DNA of 32,926 nucleotides from Candidatus Symbiopectobacterium sp. 'North America' (GTDB lineage Bacteria > Pseudomonadota > Gammaproteobacteria > Enterobacterales > Enterobacteriaceae), in the NCBI RefSeq assembly GCF_015762685.1, contig NZ_PEHF01000052.1:1-32926 (forward strand), in the 5' to 3' direction. A model generated the notes under the pieces. It made no database searches, was not told the origin of the DNA, and saw only the letters and a list, made by a program, of their open reading frames with translations. Positions 17,644 through 26,456 of this stretch are shown piece by piece. Every line of letters begins with the position of its first letter. Position 1 is the first letter of the stretch. A program made the translations under genes and the position numbers.

Positions 17644-18309
17644 ATGAGCCAAAATATTCTTATGGATCAAAATACGCTGTCTATAGACCTATTCCCCGTC
17701 AACGTGACTCCAGACCCCCTCTCTTCTGTCTTATCACAAAAGACGAACGCCGCAGAGGCAACCAAGGAAAAGACCGCTAGCGATGCAGAATTGAATGAAT
17801 TTTTCGCGATGTTTGATCAACTGTGGGGAACACTATTAAACCTTGCCCGGCGTTCGCGTGACGTGATGCGCATGTATAACGAAAAGAAGCAGATATTAGG
17901 GTGGGGGCTTGAAATGAATGCGCTTTCCACCAGTTTAAACGCGATTGAGCATAGTTATAGCACGGCAAAGTATAACGCAGGCGGCACCTTGTGTAGCGGC
18001 CTAGCGCAGTTATTGGGTGCGGGGGTTGGCGGAGGAGCGGCTGCTGGCACCAGAGAACTCATTACGATGGGATTCAACGGTTCTGGGTCGATATTCAATG
18101 AGGGCTTTTCCTTTGCCGCGGCATCGGAAAACCGAAAAGCAGAAATAGAGCGGGAATTGGCGGATTTTCAAAGTAAAAACGCGCAATCCTACATCCGAAA
18201 TCTCGACGACATTGTGCAAAAGGCTATCGACGTCATGCAGCAGATGATGGAAATGGGCCGCAAAATGGTTGAGGTATATAGCCAGACACTTCATTACCTT
18301 GCGAAGTAA
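17644..18309 (+). CDS. sseD: Translocator SseD (EspB family)
   Basis: SseD is the second pore translocator. The 221-residue product resembles Salmonella SseD (195) through LWGTLLNLARRSRDVMRMYN, the following EKKQILGWGLEMNALS, a glycine/alanine-rich hydrophobic stretch (LLGAGVGGGAAAGTREL), and the C-terminal AQSYIRNLDDIVQKAIDVMQ coiled coil. There is no Sec signal. It follows sseC by nine bases and its stop overlaps the next start. The N-terminus is longer than in Salmonella. The gene is open, but pore formation would also need SseC. Confidence 0.85.
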   Translation: MSQNILMDQNTLSIDLFPVNVTPDPLSSVLSQKTNAAEATKEKTASDAELNEFFAMFDQLWGTLLNLARRSRDVMRMYNEKKQILGWGLEMNALSTSLNAIEHSYSTAKYNAGGTLCSGLAQLLGAGVGGGAAAGTRELITMGFNGSGSIFNEGFSFAAASENRKAEIERELADFQSKNAQSYIRNLDDIVQKAIDVMQQMMEMGRKMVEVYSQTLHYLAK

Positions 18310-18743
18310 TGATGGAACGACTGGAAGCACTTTTTTGCAGGCAGTTGCAAACGGTTGGGTTAGCGCCGGAGCCCCTGTTTTTGGCGGGGTGCGGATTGCG
18401 TCTCGGGCAGCACATCACACTGCCTCCCTATCGCCTTGTTTTTCGTGTTCAAAGTAATGCGTTGCTTATCTGTAGTTTAACCCGGTTACCGGACTGCGCC
18501 TCAAAACCCTCGTCATTACTGCGACTATGGCGGCTGTTGCAAGAGGCGTTACTTTCGTTTTCCTCGTTGAGGCATATCCGCATGTTAGTCATCACCGATG
18601 TATTGCCTCGACGTTTAGCGCTCCAGCGCCAAAAGCTGGTGCGGCGGCTGTGTCAACAAGGCGCGGTAACGTGCCTGCTCGACGGTGAGCGTTGGTTAGA
18701 AATAGACATAGACCGAATATTTCTTGGAAAAGCACGCAGTTAG
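18309..18743 (+). CDS. sseE: SseE-like T3SS-associated protein
   Basis: The 144-residue product resembles Salmonella SseE (137), a poorly understood cytosolic protein with an N-terminal chaperone-like layout. Shared features by eye are LAPEPLFLAGCGLRLGQHIT near the start (SseE FTEPAYLGETAILLGQQF), PYRLVFRVQSNALLICSLTR, the exact MLVITDVL-type motif, and LDGERWLEI near the end. ATG 18309 overlaps the sseD stop, with a second ATG at 18312. In Salmonella sseE is followed by sscB, sseF and sseG, none of which is found here. Conservation of this orphan in a decaying island is of interest. Confidence 0.72.
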   Translation: MMERLEALFCRQLQTVGLAPEPLFLAGCGLRLGQHITLPPYRLVFRVQSNALLICSLTRLPDCASKPSSLLRLWRLLQEALLSFSSLRHIRMLVITDVLPRRLALQRQKLVRRLCQQGAVTCLLDGERWLEIDIDRIFLGKARS

Positions 18744-18857
18744 GTTAAACACCGGATAGGCGGGCTGACCGGTTAAAACGATAGTGGATATCAGTAAACA
18801 CATTGCCCGGTAACCCGATGTCCCACGCAATAAAGCCGCACGCTATGGAGATCAACG
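18744..18857 (+). promoter_or_regulatory. Gap where sscB, sseF and sseG stand in SPI-2; possible ssaG promoter
   Basis: Only about 114 bases separate sseE from ssaG. No remnant of sscB, sseF or sseG is recognisable. In Salmonella a promoter precedes ssaG, and this stretch would be its counterpart. A ribosome-site-like GGAG is at 18847-18850. No clear promoter boxes were identified. Confidence 0.35.
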
Positions 18858-19073
18858 ATAGATGTTCAACAGCTCATTAACACGCTGTCTAGCCTGGCAA
18901 ACAAGGCTGGTCAAGATGTCAAAGACAAAATGAATGACAAAGATTTAACCAATCCAGACGCCATGCTCAAGGCGCAGTTTGCTGTGCAGCAGTATTCCAC
19001 TTTTATCAACTACGAAAGCGCGATGATCAATACCATCAAAAATTTGCTGAGTGGGATTATCTCGAAGATATGA
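18858..19073 (+). CDS. ssaG: T3SS needle protein SsaG (SctF), start codon ATA
   Basis: SctF subunits polymerise into the needle. Reading from 18858 gives 71 residues, the exact length of Salmonella SsaG, with the same closing pattern: DAMLKAQFAVQQYSTFINYE, then a helix ending LLSGIISKI. The first codon is ATA where ATG is expected (SsaG begins Met-Asp-Ile), and GGAG at 18847-18850 gives normal spacing to it. No in-frame ATG, GTG or TTG lies nearby upstream, and the first internal ATG would remove about a third of the protein. ATA is a very poor initiator, so needle production is probably lost or much reduced. The gene is otherwise undamaged and its TGA overlaps the ssaH ATG. It may therefore be a recent pseudogene or an unusually initiated gene. 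Confidence 0.85.
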   Translation: MDVQQLINTLSSLANKAGQDVKDKMNDKDLTNPDAMLKAQFAVQQYSTFINYESAMINTIKNLLSGIISKI

Positions 19074-19321
19074 GCGTGCTGACGTCTGCGGAACGACAAC
19101 TGCTGCTTGAAACCGCTTTTGCCGGGGTGAATCACGGCTTGTTGCGTCAGGTGCGAGCGATTGTGCCGGTGGTGCCGAGTCTGGTCAGCGATAGCGACGC
19201 TTGCGCGGTGTGCATGGCTGTCCTGTTGTTGGGGCTGGATGCGCCTGAAGAGGCGAAGCGCGTTTTGGAATACGTGAATACGCCGGACGCTAACGTGGTC
19301 AAACAATGTTTTTCATTATGA
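19070..19321 (+). CDS. ssaH: T3SS protein SsaH-like (SctG-type needle co-chaperone)
   Basis: SsaH proteins, relatives of YscG/EscG, keep the needle subunit soluble before export. The 83-residue product matches SsaH by FAGVNHGLLRQVRAIVPVVP, CMAVLLLGLDAPEEAKRVL and a short acidic C-terminus, consistent with a small TPR-like helical fold. The ATG at 19070 overlaps the ssaG stop (ATGA), so it depends on translation through ssaG, which may be weakened by the ATA start there. Confidence 0.8.
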   Translation: MSVLTSAERQLLLETAFAGVNHGLLRQVRAIVPVVPSLVSDSDACAVCMAVLLLGLDAPEEAKRVLEYVNTPDANVVKQCFSL

Positions 19322-19361
19322 GTTTTTCACCGTGATTACGGGGTACACAATTGACACACCC

Positions 19362-19631
19362 ATGACTATTGCTCAGAATATATCGCCAGATAGCCGTTTT
19401 GACAGCATCGATGCGGTGTCCGAGCTGGATGCACCGGACAGCCAGGCGGCACAGACCTTTAAGAACGTGTTGTATGCTGGAACGGCATCCGGCGCGGTAG
19501 AAACCTTATCTCCTGAACAGATGTTGCAGCAGCAAGCGAAGATCTTGACCTTGAGCGTCGGCGTCGATCTTGGCGCGAAGATCGCCGGTTCTGCGGCGCA
19601 AACGGTCAACAAACTGGCCAATATGACATGA
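19362..19631 (+). CDS. ssaI: T3SS inner rod protein SsaI (SctI)
   Basis: SctI forms the inner rod at the base of the needle. The last half reads LTLSVGVDLGAKIAGSAAQ, then TVNKLANM, matching the SctI signature (LTVGVDYLARISGAASQ and NKL in SsaI). From ATG 19362 the product has 89 residues, against 82 in Salmonella. An in-frame GTG at 19332 would add ten residues. Neither has a strong ribosome site, so the start is uncertain. The ssaJ start overlaps its stop by four bases. Confidence 0.83.
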   Translation: MTIAQNISPDSRFDSIDAVSELDAPDSQAAQTFKNVLYAGTASGAVETLSPEQMLQQQAKILTLSVGVDLGAKIAGSAAQTVNKLANMT

Positions 19632-20380
19632 ACGCCTTCCGCTGTCTGGGCATGGCAATACTGGCTTTCATGCTGGCGGGTTGTCGTGTTGAGCTCTACA
19701 ACGGTTTGTCTCAGAGTGATGCCAACCAGATGTTGGCGACTCTGATGAACAACAACATTGATGCGGATAAGCAACCTTCGCCGGACGGCGGGGTAACGCT
19801 GCGCGTCGAGCAGTCGCGGTTTATTGATGCCGTTGAAGTGCTACGCATGGATGGCTTTCCGCGCAAACGCTACACCACGGTAGAAACCATGTTTCCGCCT
19901 AACCAACTGGTGGTTTCTCCACGGGAAGAGCAGCAGAAGATTCTGTATCTCACCGAACAGCACATTGAAGAGATGCTCAGCCAAATGGATGGCGTTGTGC
20001 ATGCTTCTGTCGCGATAGCATCCCATCCCCCCAGTGATGATGTTGGCACCCGTTCCGGTGATAGCACCTCGGTAGCGGTGTACCTTAAATTTTCCCCACG
20101 AGTGAACTTGGAAGCGTTTCGCGTACAAATCAAGAGTCTGATTGAAAAAGCAATACCCGGTGTCCAGTACGATCAAATCAGCATTTTGATGCAGCCTGCC
20201 GGCTATCGAGCTCGGGTGGCTCCGCCGCCGAAATCCGTTGAACAGAGAGCGCTCCTGAAATGGCTATCCCTTTATCGACAATATGTGGTGTTAACGCTGA
20301 TTATACTGGCATCAGCCCTGTTGATACTGACAGTGTGGCGCGTGTTTCAGCGAACGAGTTCAGTAGACCGGATGCGTTGA
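19628..20380 (+). CDS. ssaJ: T3SS inner-membrane ring lipoprotein SsaJ (SctJ)
   Basis: SctJ lipoproteins build the inner ring on the periplasmic face of the inner membrane. The 250-residue product has a lipoprotein signal with lipobox LAGC (Cys19). Ring-building motifs follow, with VELYNGLSQSDANQMLATL, REEQQKILYLTEQHIEEMLS, VYLKFSPR and PGVQYDQISI. A C-terminal membrane segment covers about 213-235 (YVVLTLIILASALLILTVW). Length equals Salmonella SsaJ (249). Its ATG overlaps ssaI, and its TGA overlaps the TTG start of the next gene. It is intact. Confidence 0.95.
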   Translation: MNAFRCLGMAILAFMLAGCRVELYNGLSQSDANQMLATLMNNNIDADKQPSPDGGVTLRVEQSRFIDAVEVLRMDGFPRKRYTTVETMFPPNQLVVSPREEQQKILYLTEQHIEEMLSQMDGVVHASVAIASHPPSDDVGTRSGDSTSVAVYLKFSPRVNLEAFRVQIKSLIEKAIPGVQYDQISILMQPAGYRARVAPPPKSVEQRALLKWLSLYRQYVVLTLIILASALLILTVWRVFQRTSSVDRMR

Positions 20381-20949
20381 CCTTGCTGTTGCACCGCGCG
20401 GTCTGGCAGCCCGCCCGTTATGCGCACCGTGACTGGCTTGTATCGTTAGGGTTTCATCGGTACGAACGGTGGCGTTATGGCGAATTCCCGGTTTTAGACA
20501 ATGCGCTGAACCGCGCATTACGGGCACAGCGTGGCCCGATTTGTCTGCCGGGGCGGCTTGATGAACGTCAGCGCCGTTTGGCCGCGCTGGCACCGAATAT
20601 CCCGAAATATGCGCTGGCGCTTGGTCTGCTAACGCTGGCGTGCAGTGATTACTTTCTGCTGCCTGATTATCGTCACGTGCTTCGCCATTGGCTGGATAAC
20701 GATCTGATCTGGCACCTGTTTGGCATGTGTGACAACAAACACCCCGCCTTTTATTCACCGGAACAGGTGATCGATGCGGCGAATCGCATCGGTATCGCCA
20801 TGCTCTATCGTGCTGCAACGCGTGACCCCGTTCTTCAGGCGCTTTTGATACAGTTGCCGCCGCTGAAGCAAGCGTTGTATCCCGTGATACCTCGGGCCAC
20901 CATGAATTTACTGGAACGTATGCTATGCCATTGTGCCGACTCCCGTTGA
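20377..20949 (+). CDS. SctK-family sorting-platform accessory protein
   Basis: This gene occupies the place of Salmonella STM1410, between ssaJ and ssaK. The protein carries the LHRAVWQPARYAHRDWL start typical of the SctK/YscK/OrgA family, which links the cytosolic sorting pods to the inner-membrane ring. The frame is open further upstream inside ssaJ, but a start there would overlap ssaJ by more than 100 bases. The TTG at 20377 overlaps the ssaJ stop in the four bases TTGA, the usual coupling geometry of this operon, and gives 190 residues. A former ATG at this place is possible. It is also tightly packed with ssaK, overlapping by 25 bases. Confidence 0.75.
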   Translation: MTLLLHRAVWQPARYAHRDWLVSLGFHRYERWRYGEFPVLDNALNRALRAQRGPICLPGRLDERQRRLAALAPNIPKYALALGLLTLACSDYFLLPDYRHVLRHWLDNDLIWHLFGMCDNKHPAFYSPEQVIDAANRIGIAMLYRAATRDPVLQALLIQLPPLKQALYPVIPRATMNLLERMLCHCADSR

Positions 20950-21623
20950 TTGAGCTTGATCGGCAACTTCCCGATTTCCCGGTGATTCCTGCTGAAAGGC
21001 TAAACTCCCAGTTGGCTTATACCCACACCTTGCTTGATGCACATCAAGAGGCCGCTGTTATTGTGAAAGCGGCGAGCCGTAAAGCAGAGCAAATGATACG
21101 TCAGGCGCGTAAAGCGCAGCGCCAGATAGAGAGCGAGGCTTATGCCGAGTTCTCTCGTCGTCAGCAGGAGATTCTCACCCGCTGTGAGGAGCGGTGGTTA
21201 GAGCGCCACGTGGTGTCACTGTGTGAGGCAGCATCGGTGGAGCAGTGCGTGGTGCAGGCGGTCACGTCACGTATCCGCCTTGCTATGGGGAACGTATTGA
21301 GCGCTTGGTTTTCCCAACAGCCCGTTGATGACCTGCTGTGCGCGCGTTTGTCGCAGCAGGTGGAGCAACTGGCTGCTACGGGAGGGGCCACCTTGCAGAT
21401 TCATCCCGAGAGAGAGGCCAGAATGCGCGATGCCTTCGGGGAGCGGTTAGCCATCGTCTGTGACTCGCAGTTGGCTATGGATGAAGCCGTTCTGACATCA
21501 TCACAGATTAGCGTCTCTTTTTCGCTCAGCCGGCATTTTCAGCAGGTGCTGGCGTGGATAGATACCGAGAATGATCTCGGTATCCAGGAACGGGAGGCAA
21601 GGCTTGATGATGAAAATACCTAA
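20925..21623 (+). CDS. ssaK: T3SS ATPase stator SsaK (SctL)
   Basis: SctL binds the ATPase and SctQ to form the cytosolic sorting platform. The 232-residue product has the N-terminal charged linker with alanine-rich helices (AAVIVKAASRKAEQMIRQAR, then KAQRQIESEAYAEFSRRQ), typical of FliH/SctL and F-type ATPase b-subunit relatives. A globular C-terminus follows, with LQIHPEREARMRDAFGERL and the DEAVLTS-type motif. Salmonella SsaK has 224. It overlaps the preceding gene by 25 bases and ssaL by 17. It is intact, but its ATPase partner gene is broken. Confidence 0.88.
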   Translation: MPLCRLPLIELDRQLPDFPVIPAERLNSQLAYTHTLLDAHQEAAVIVKAASRKAEQMIRQARKAQRQIESEAYAEFSRRQQEILTRCEERWLERHVVSLCEAASVEQCVVQAVTSRIRLAMGNVLSAWFSQQPVDDLLCARLSQQVEQLAATGGATLQIHPEREARMRDAFGERLAIVCDSQLAMDEAVLTSSQISVSFSLSRHFQQVLAWIDTENDLGIQEREARLDDENT

Positions 21624-22623
21624 GGATCACAACCCCGTCAGTCCGGTGCTATCACCGCACTACGAATCGCATCGGGTGCTGCCGGTGCGTGATGTCGAAT
21701 TCAGCATGCCGCCGATGGACATGGCGTTACTCGAACTGGAAGAAGCGACAGGCGAATCGCTGGATTCAACGCTGGAAGAGATGAGTCTGGTACTTTCTGG
21801 CCGAATGCGCGATGAAAAGCGGCTGGCATCGTCAGAAAGGCAGTTACGCAGACAGCAAGAATTAATTGCACTGATACAACGCTTGCGTGACCAGGACGGT
21901 GGCTTTTCGACGTTTCTTGCCGCTTCGTCTGAGGAGAATAGTGAGGCGCTGGAAGGGCTGCGGCGTATTTTTACGATCGCTCAACACCTGGCATCAACGG
22001 CATTGGATGAAAAACGGAAAAAGGCGCTGAATGCGCAGTTGGCCCAGCTTCTCGAAGAAAATGCGTATGAAACCACACTCTTTGGCCTAATGGAGCTCGG
22101 TACTGTCAGCAAGGCGGTACTGGCCCCTATTGGCCGCTTATTCCAGCGCGCGATGGATGAACAGGACATATCGTTATCGGAATGGTTTAAACGCATCGTT
22201 GACTGGTCCGATCGTCAGCGTCGGCTCCGCGTTGTGTTACGCATGGCAGCGTTTGAACTCTCGCTCTCTGTCGGTGGTGCTCAGCAAGCCAGGTTGGCGA
22301 CCGTACTAGTCCGCCTGCGTCGTCTGTTGCTATTTCTGGGGCTGGAGCAGGAGTGTAAAGAACAGGAAAAACGTTATCCCCTGCCTGCCGATTCACTTTT
22401 GACTTTGTTGATTGATATTAAACAGGAAAGCTGGCTGTTTGAGGATTGGCTTATCGCGCGAATCTCTTCCTTAACGCCCAGCGCGACGGTATTCAAGCAC
22501 ATCGTACGCTATCTGGATGTGCAATTCAAAGTGATGCCGGATGCGTGTTTTAGCGATGAAGATCAGCGTGAAAGTATTCTTGCTGTACTGCAAAAATTGA
22601 AGGGTAATCAGGTGTTGTCTTGA
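21607..22623 (+). CDS. ssaL: T3SS gatekeeper SsaL (SctW, SepL/InvE family)
   Basis: The SctW gatekeeper sets the order of export, translocators before effectors, through a complex with SpiC and SsaM in Salmonella. ATG 21607, following GGGAGG a few bases upstream, gives 338 residues, the same as Salmonella SsaL, with a second ATG at 21610. The early residues ([13 protein letters not shown]) and coiled-coil [20 protein letters not shown] match the HrpJ/SepL-type first domain. Helical repeats follow, with [19 protein letters not shown] and [12 protein letters not shown]. It overlaps the end of ssaK. The gene is intact although SsaM is missing, so gatekeeping may be altered. Confidence 0.9.
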   Translation: MMKIPKDHNPVSPVLSPHYESHRVLPVRDVEFSMPPMDMALLELEEATGESLDSTLEEMSLVLSGRMRDEKRLASSERQLRRQQELIALIQRLRDQDGGFSTFLAASSEENSEALEGLRRIFTIAQHLASTALDEKRKKALNAQLAQLLEENAYETTLFGLMELGTVSKAVLAPIGRLFQRAMDEQDISLSEWFKRIVDWSDRQRRLRVVLRMAAFELSLSVGGAQQARLATVLVRLRRLLLFLGLEQECKEQEKRYPLPADSLLTLLIDIKQESWLFEDWLIARISSLTPSATVFKHIVRYLDVQFKVMPDACFSDEDQRESILAVLQKLKGNQVLS

Positions 22624-22679
22624 TTTCTCATCCATGTCTTCTCTGGGATTCTATTACCGGACATGAGAGGAAAAACATC

Positions 22680-22770
22680 ATGACATTAGATCTGTTCATC
22701 GAAAGAAACATCCAGCGCTTTATACAGTTGGCTGCACCGTCGCCAGCGAACCTTTCTGGAAAAATTATGC
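22680..22770 (+). pseudogene. ssaM: ssaM N-terminal stub
   Basis: The first codons read [18 protein letters not shown], which closely resembles the start of Salmonella SsaM (MDWDLITERNIQLFIQLA). After about 18-30 residues the similarity ends and the frame runs directly into SsaV. Salmonella SsaM has 122 residues, so roughly 90 codons have been deleted. GAGAGG at 22665-22670 is the ribosome site of the old ssaM and now drives the fused frame. Confidence 0.75.
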
Positions 22771-24827
22771 AAACCAACGTGATGAGAAAAGATAACGTTC
22801 AGCGCTGGTTGCAAATGTGCGCCGGTAGGCAAGATATTATTCTCGCCGTGGTGATGCTTATGGCGATTGTCATGATCACCCTGACGTTGCCTACGTTTGT
22901 GGTGGATATTTTGATCACCATTAATCTGGCCTTTTCCATCATCCTGTTGTTGTTTGCCATTTACATCAACGATCCGCTGGATCTGTCGGTGTTCCCCTCA
23001 CTGTTACTGATCACCACGCTTTATCGGCTGTCGCTGACCATTAGTACCTCGCGTCTGGTTCTGTTACAGCACAATGCCGGTGATATCATCGATGCGTTTG
23101 GCCGTTTTATGGTGGGGGGAAACCTGACGGTGGGACTGGTGATTTTCGCCATCATCAACATCGTGCAGTTTATCGTTATCACTAAGGGGACGGAGCGTGT
23201 TGCCGAAGTGAGTGCCCGGTTTTCTCTTGATGGCATGCCGGGCAAGCAGATGAGTATCGATGGCGATCTGCGTGCCGGAATGATCGATGCCGATCAGGCG
23301 CGGCAATTGCGTCTGCATGTGCAGCACGAAAGTCGTTTTCTTGGCGCGATGGACGGTGCCATGAAGTTTGTGAAAGGGGATGCTATCGCCGGTATTATTG
23401 TTGTGCTGGTGAATATTCTGGGCGGCATTACCATTGCGGTGGTGCAATACGGCATGTCGCTTGGGGATGCGGTGCAAACCTACAGCGTACTCTCAATCGG
23501 CGACGGTCTGTGCGGCCAGATCCCCTCTCTGCTGATTTCGCTCAGTGCCGGTATTATCGTCACCCGCGTGCCGGGTGAGAAACGGCAAAATCTGGGGCGT
23601 GAGCTGAGCACGCAATTGGGGAAACAGCCTCAGGCGCTGATCCTCGCGGCGGTGGTGATGTTGCTGTTTGCTGTTATTCCCGGCTTCCCGTTTATCTACT
23701 TCTTTATCATGGCGGTGCTGACCGCATTGCCTTGCGCACTGCTGTGGTACCGCGCACGGCATCCGCAGGCTGTATCCGTGCCGCAGGGCAGCGTTGATGA
23801 CGATCAGATGGTGCCGGGCGCGCAGCCTCTCACTTTGCGCCTTGCACCGCGCCTGCATTCAGAGTCTCTTTCGCTGGAGATCGATGCTCTGCGCAAAACC
23901 CTGTTCGACACCCTGGGTTTACCTCTGCCGGATGTCTCCATCATCGTTAATGCTTCAATGACAGAGAATAGTATGGCGGTGCTTGTCTATCAGGAGTCGG
24001 TGTTCTCTTTGACACTCCCCGTGGCGGTCTCCTGCATGGTTTTCACCACGGTGGAGACGGCAGATGCCACGCCAGAGACGCAGGTGTTGCCGCAGGGAAT
24101 GGGGCGAATTGGGTGGCTGTCTGCCGCTGAGGGGCAACGTGCACAACAGGCGGGGCAAACGGTGTTTACCGGTGATCAGTGCCTTATTGCGCTGTTGCAT
24201 AAGGTGTTGGTGAACCACATGGCAGAGTTTATCGGGGTGCAAGAAGCGCGCTACCTGATGGATGCTATGGAGAAACGCTATGCCGAATTGGTGAAAGAAC
24301 TTCAGCGACAGATGCCCATCAACAAAATTGCCGAGGTGCTCCAGCGATTGGTGTCAGAACGGGTCTCTATCCGCGATTTGCGTCTGGTTTTTGGCACGCT
24401 GATTGAGTGGGCACCGCGGGAAAAAGATGTCCAGATGCTGACGGAATATGTTCGCATCGCTTTGCGACGCCATATTTTGCATCGTCTGATGCCAGAAGGG
24501 ACGCCGCTACGCGTGCTGCGCATCGGGGAGGAGATGGAGAATGTGATTCGCGAATCCATTCGGCAGACCGCAATGGGCACCTACACCGCATTAAGCAGCG
24601 AACAACGTGCGCAGATATTGCAGTTGATTGCTGAGGCACAAGCGGTTCACGGCGAGTTTGTGATTGTCAGCTCAGTAGATACACGTCGTTTCTTGCGTAA
24701 GGTCATAGAGCAACAACACGCCGATATTGCGGTGTTGTCGTGGCAGGAAGTTGGGGAGCACTGCCTTATCCAGGTGGTGCACAGTATTGACCTGAACCCC
24801 GAGTGCGCATTCGATGATGAAGATTGA
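22680..24827 (+). CDS. ssaV: T3SS export gate protein SsaV (SctV) with an SsaM-derived N-terminal extension
   Basis: SctV is the large nonameric export gate in the inner membrane. It begins with about 35 residues from the ssaM stub, then [21 protein letters not shown], where SsaV begins. Membrane segments cover residues about 50-360. The FHIPEP signature region is present ([35 protein letters not shown]), followed by a cytosolic domain ending with [13 protein letters not shown] and [19 protein letters not shown]. Full length from ATG 22680 is 715 residues, against about 680 in Salmonella SsaV. Internal ATGs at 22767 and 22782 would yield a nearly normal SsaV without the extension, but their ribosome sites are weak. 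The gate itself looks intact. The ssaN start overlaps the end by 14 bases. Confidence 0.92.
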   Translation: MTLDLFIERNIQRFIQLAAPSPANLSGKIMQTNVMRKDNVQRWLQMCAGRQDIILAVVMLMAIVMITLTLPTFVVDILITINLAFSIILLLFAIYINDPLDLSVFPSLLLITTLYRLSLTISTSRLVLLQHNAGDIIDAFGRFMVGGNLTVGLVIFAIINIVQFIVITKGTERVAEVSARFSLDGMPGKQMSIDGDLRAGMIDADQARQLRLHVQHESRFLGAMDGAMKFVKGDAIAGIIVVLVNILGGITIAVVQYGMSLGDAVQTYSVLSIGDGLCGQIPSLLISLSAGIIVTRVPGEKRQNLGRELSTQLGKQPQALILAAVVMLLFAVIPGFPFIYFFIMAVLTALPCALLWYRARHPQAVSVPQGSVDDDQMVPGAQPLTLRLAPRLHSESLSLEIDALRKTLFDTLGLPLPDVSIIVNASMTENSMAVLVYQESVFSLTLPVAVSCMVFTTVETADATPETQVLPQGMGRIGWLSAAEGQRAQQAGQTVFTGDQCLIALLHKVLVNHMAEFIGVQEARYLMDAMEKRYAELVKELQRQMPINKIAEVLQRLVSERVSIRDLRLVFGTLIEWAPREKDVQMLTEYVRIALRRHILHRLMPEGTPLRVLRIGEEMENVIRESIRQTAMGTYTALSSEQRAQILQLIAEAQAVHGEFVIVSSVDTRRFLRKVIEQQHADIAVLSWQEVGEHCLIQVVHSIDLNPECAFDDED

Positions 24828-26066
24828 GTTTTCCTCTCTGGTGCAGGCTGTGAGCCGACGGCTGACATTGTCCGGTGAGCCGCCTGATGGTATCGACATG
24901 ACGGGACGGGTGCTGCATATCAGCGCCTCTTTGTTGAAAGTGCGGTTGCCCGGCGTGTTTATGGGCGAACTTTGCCAGATTTTACCCGGCGGTACCTTGG
25001 CTGAGGTAGTTGCTGTGGACGGCGAAGATGCGCTGTTATCTCCCTTTGCCAGTACTGTAGGTCTATTTTGCGGGCAGAAGGTGCGGCCGCTAAAACAACG
25101 CCAGCAGGTTCCGGTCGGCGACGCGTTGCTGGGCCGCGTGGTTGATGGCCTTGGGCAGATGTTGGATGGCAATGAGGCGTGGCAGGGGCCGTGGCGCAAT
25201 TTTGACGCACCGCCTCCGGCGGCACTGGTCCGTGGGATGATCGATCGCCCGGTGTTAACCGGCGTGCGGGCGATAGACAGTTTACTCACCTGCGGTGAAG
25301 GGCAGCGTATCGGGATTTTCGCGGCAGCGGGCGTGGGGAAAAGCACGTTGCTTTCCATGCTGTGCCACGGCGCGGACTGCGAGGTGATTGTTCTGGCCCT
25401 CATCGGGGAGCGTGGCCGCGAAGTGCGGGAATTTTTAGAGCATTCGCTTAATGCTCAGACGCGACGTCGCTGCGTCGTTGTTGTCGCCACGTCAGACAGG
25501 CCGCCGCTCGAGCGCATGCGCGCGCTGTATGTGGCGACCACCATTGCGGAGTCGTTTCGCGATCGGGGCCAGCGCGTACTGTTAATGGCGGATTCACTGA
25601 CGCGCTACGCTCGCGCCGCACGGGAAATCGCCATCGAGGCGGGTGAGCGTGCGGTTGCGGGTAGCTATCCCCCTAGCGTGTTTGCCGCGCTGCCGCGCTT
25701 GCTGGAGCGGACCGGTAAAGGACGCTGTGGCAGCATTACTGCGTTCTACACCGTGCTGGTGGAGGGGGACGATATGAATGAGCCGTTGGCGGATGAGGTG
25801 TGCTCGCCAGCGTAAGCCGCATCATGCCTAACGTCACCAGTCAGATGCACATGACGCTTGCCAATGAGGTACGCCGTTTGCTCAGTGTTTATCGCGATGT
25901 AGAGCTGCTAGTGCGAGTGGGGGAGTATCAACAAGGTGAGGATCCGCTTGCCGATCTGGCGGTAGAAAAGTATGCGGCGATCAATGCATTTTTACAACAG
26001 CAGGAGAATGAACCATGTCATCACGATCTGTTATTACAACGGCTAAGTGCGCTGGTAACACCGTGA
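24814..26066 (+). pseudogene. ssaN: T3SS ATPase SsaN (SctN), internal deletion and frameshift
   Basis: SctN is the hexameric ATPase that unfolds substrates. The first 330 residues are well preserved, with Walker A AAGVGKST at 171-178, Walker B-type [17 protein letters not shown] and [15 protein letters not shown]. The frame then changes and stops at 25813-25815. The second frame resumes with [12 protein letters not shown] and runs to 26066. By comparison with SsaN, about 25 residues (the DGHIVLSR region) are missing, equal to a deletion of about 76 nt near 25798-25800, which also shifts frame. GTGTGCTCG at the join suggests short-repeat-mediated loss. The DGHIVLSR segment includes conserved catalytic-interface residues, so ATPase function should be lost. 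The broken frame still ends where ssaO begins (TGATG). Confidence 0.93.
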
Positions 26067-26374
26067 TGCTGCGGGTGTTATTGGCCATCAAGCAACGTCG
26101 GGAAATCGCCTTGCGCCGACAGTTGGTACAGCAATTCTCTCAGCTCCAGCAACTGGAACAGGACATGTGCACCTGTTCGGCCCATCGCACATTGCTGGCC
26201 GAAAAACGAAACGCCTGGCTGGCCTGGTCCGGTACGCAAATCAGCGATGAACTGCTGGCGCATAAACAAACACTGATGACATTGCGCAATGAGGATCAGC
26301 AATTAATGGCTAACCAGATGGCACTGTCTGATGAGCAGCGCGTCGTATTGGCGCAGCAAGACGTGGTAAGGTAA
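26066..26374 (+). CDS. ssaO: T3SS stalk protein SsaO (SctO)
   Basis: SctO is a small coiled-coil stalk that sits in the ATPase hexamer and touches the export gate, like FliJ. The product has a repeating charged helical pattern (IKQRREIALRRQLVQQFSQL, RTLLAEKRNAWLAW), which is typical. The ATG at 26066 overlaps the ssaN stop and gives 102 residues, somewhat shorter than SsaO (about 125). A GTG at 26063 or earlier starts are possible but would overlap ssaN more. Function is likely lost with its ATPase partner. Confidence 0.78.
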   Translation: MLRVLLAIKQRREIALRRQLVQQFSQLQQLEQDMCTCSAHRTLLAEKRNAWLAWSGTQISDELLAHKQTLMTLRNEDQQLMANQMALSDEQRVVLAQQDVVR

Positions 26375-26456
26375 GCGCTGAATGTTGTCATGAAAAAGAA
26401 GGAAAAACTGCACAGTGTGCTCAACGATGCAGGCTGTAGACGATGAGCCGCTATTC

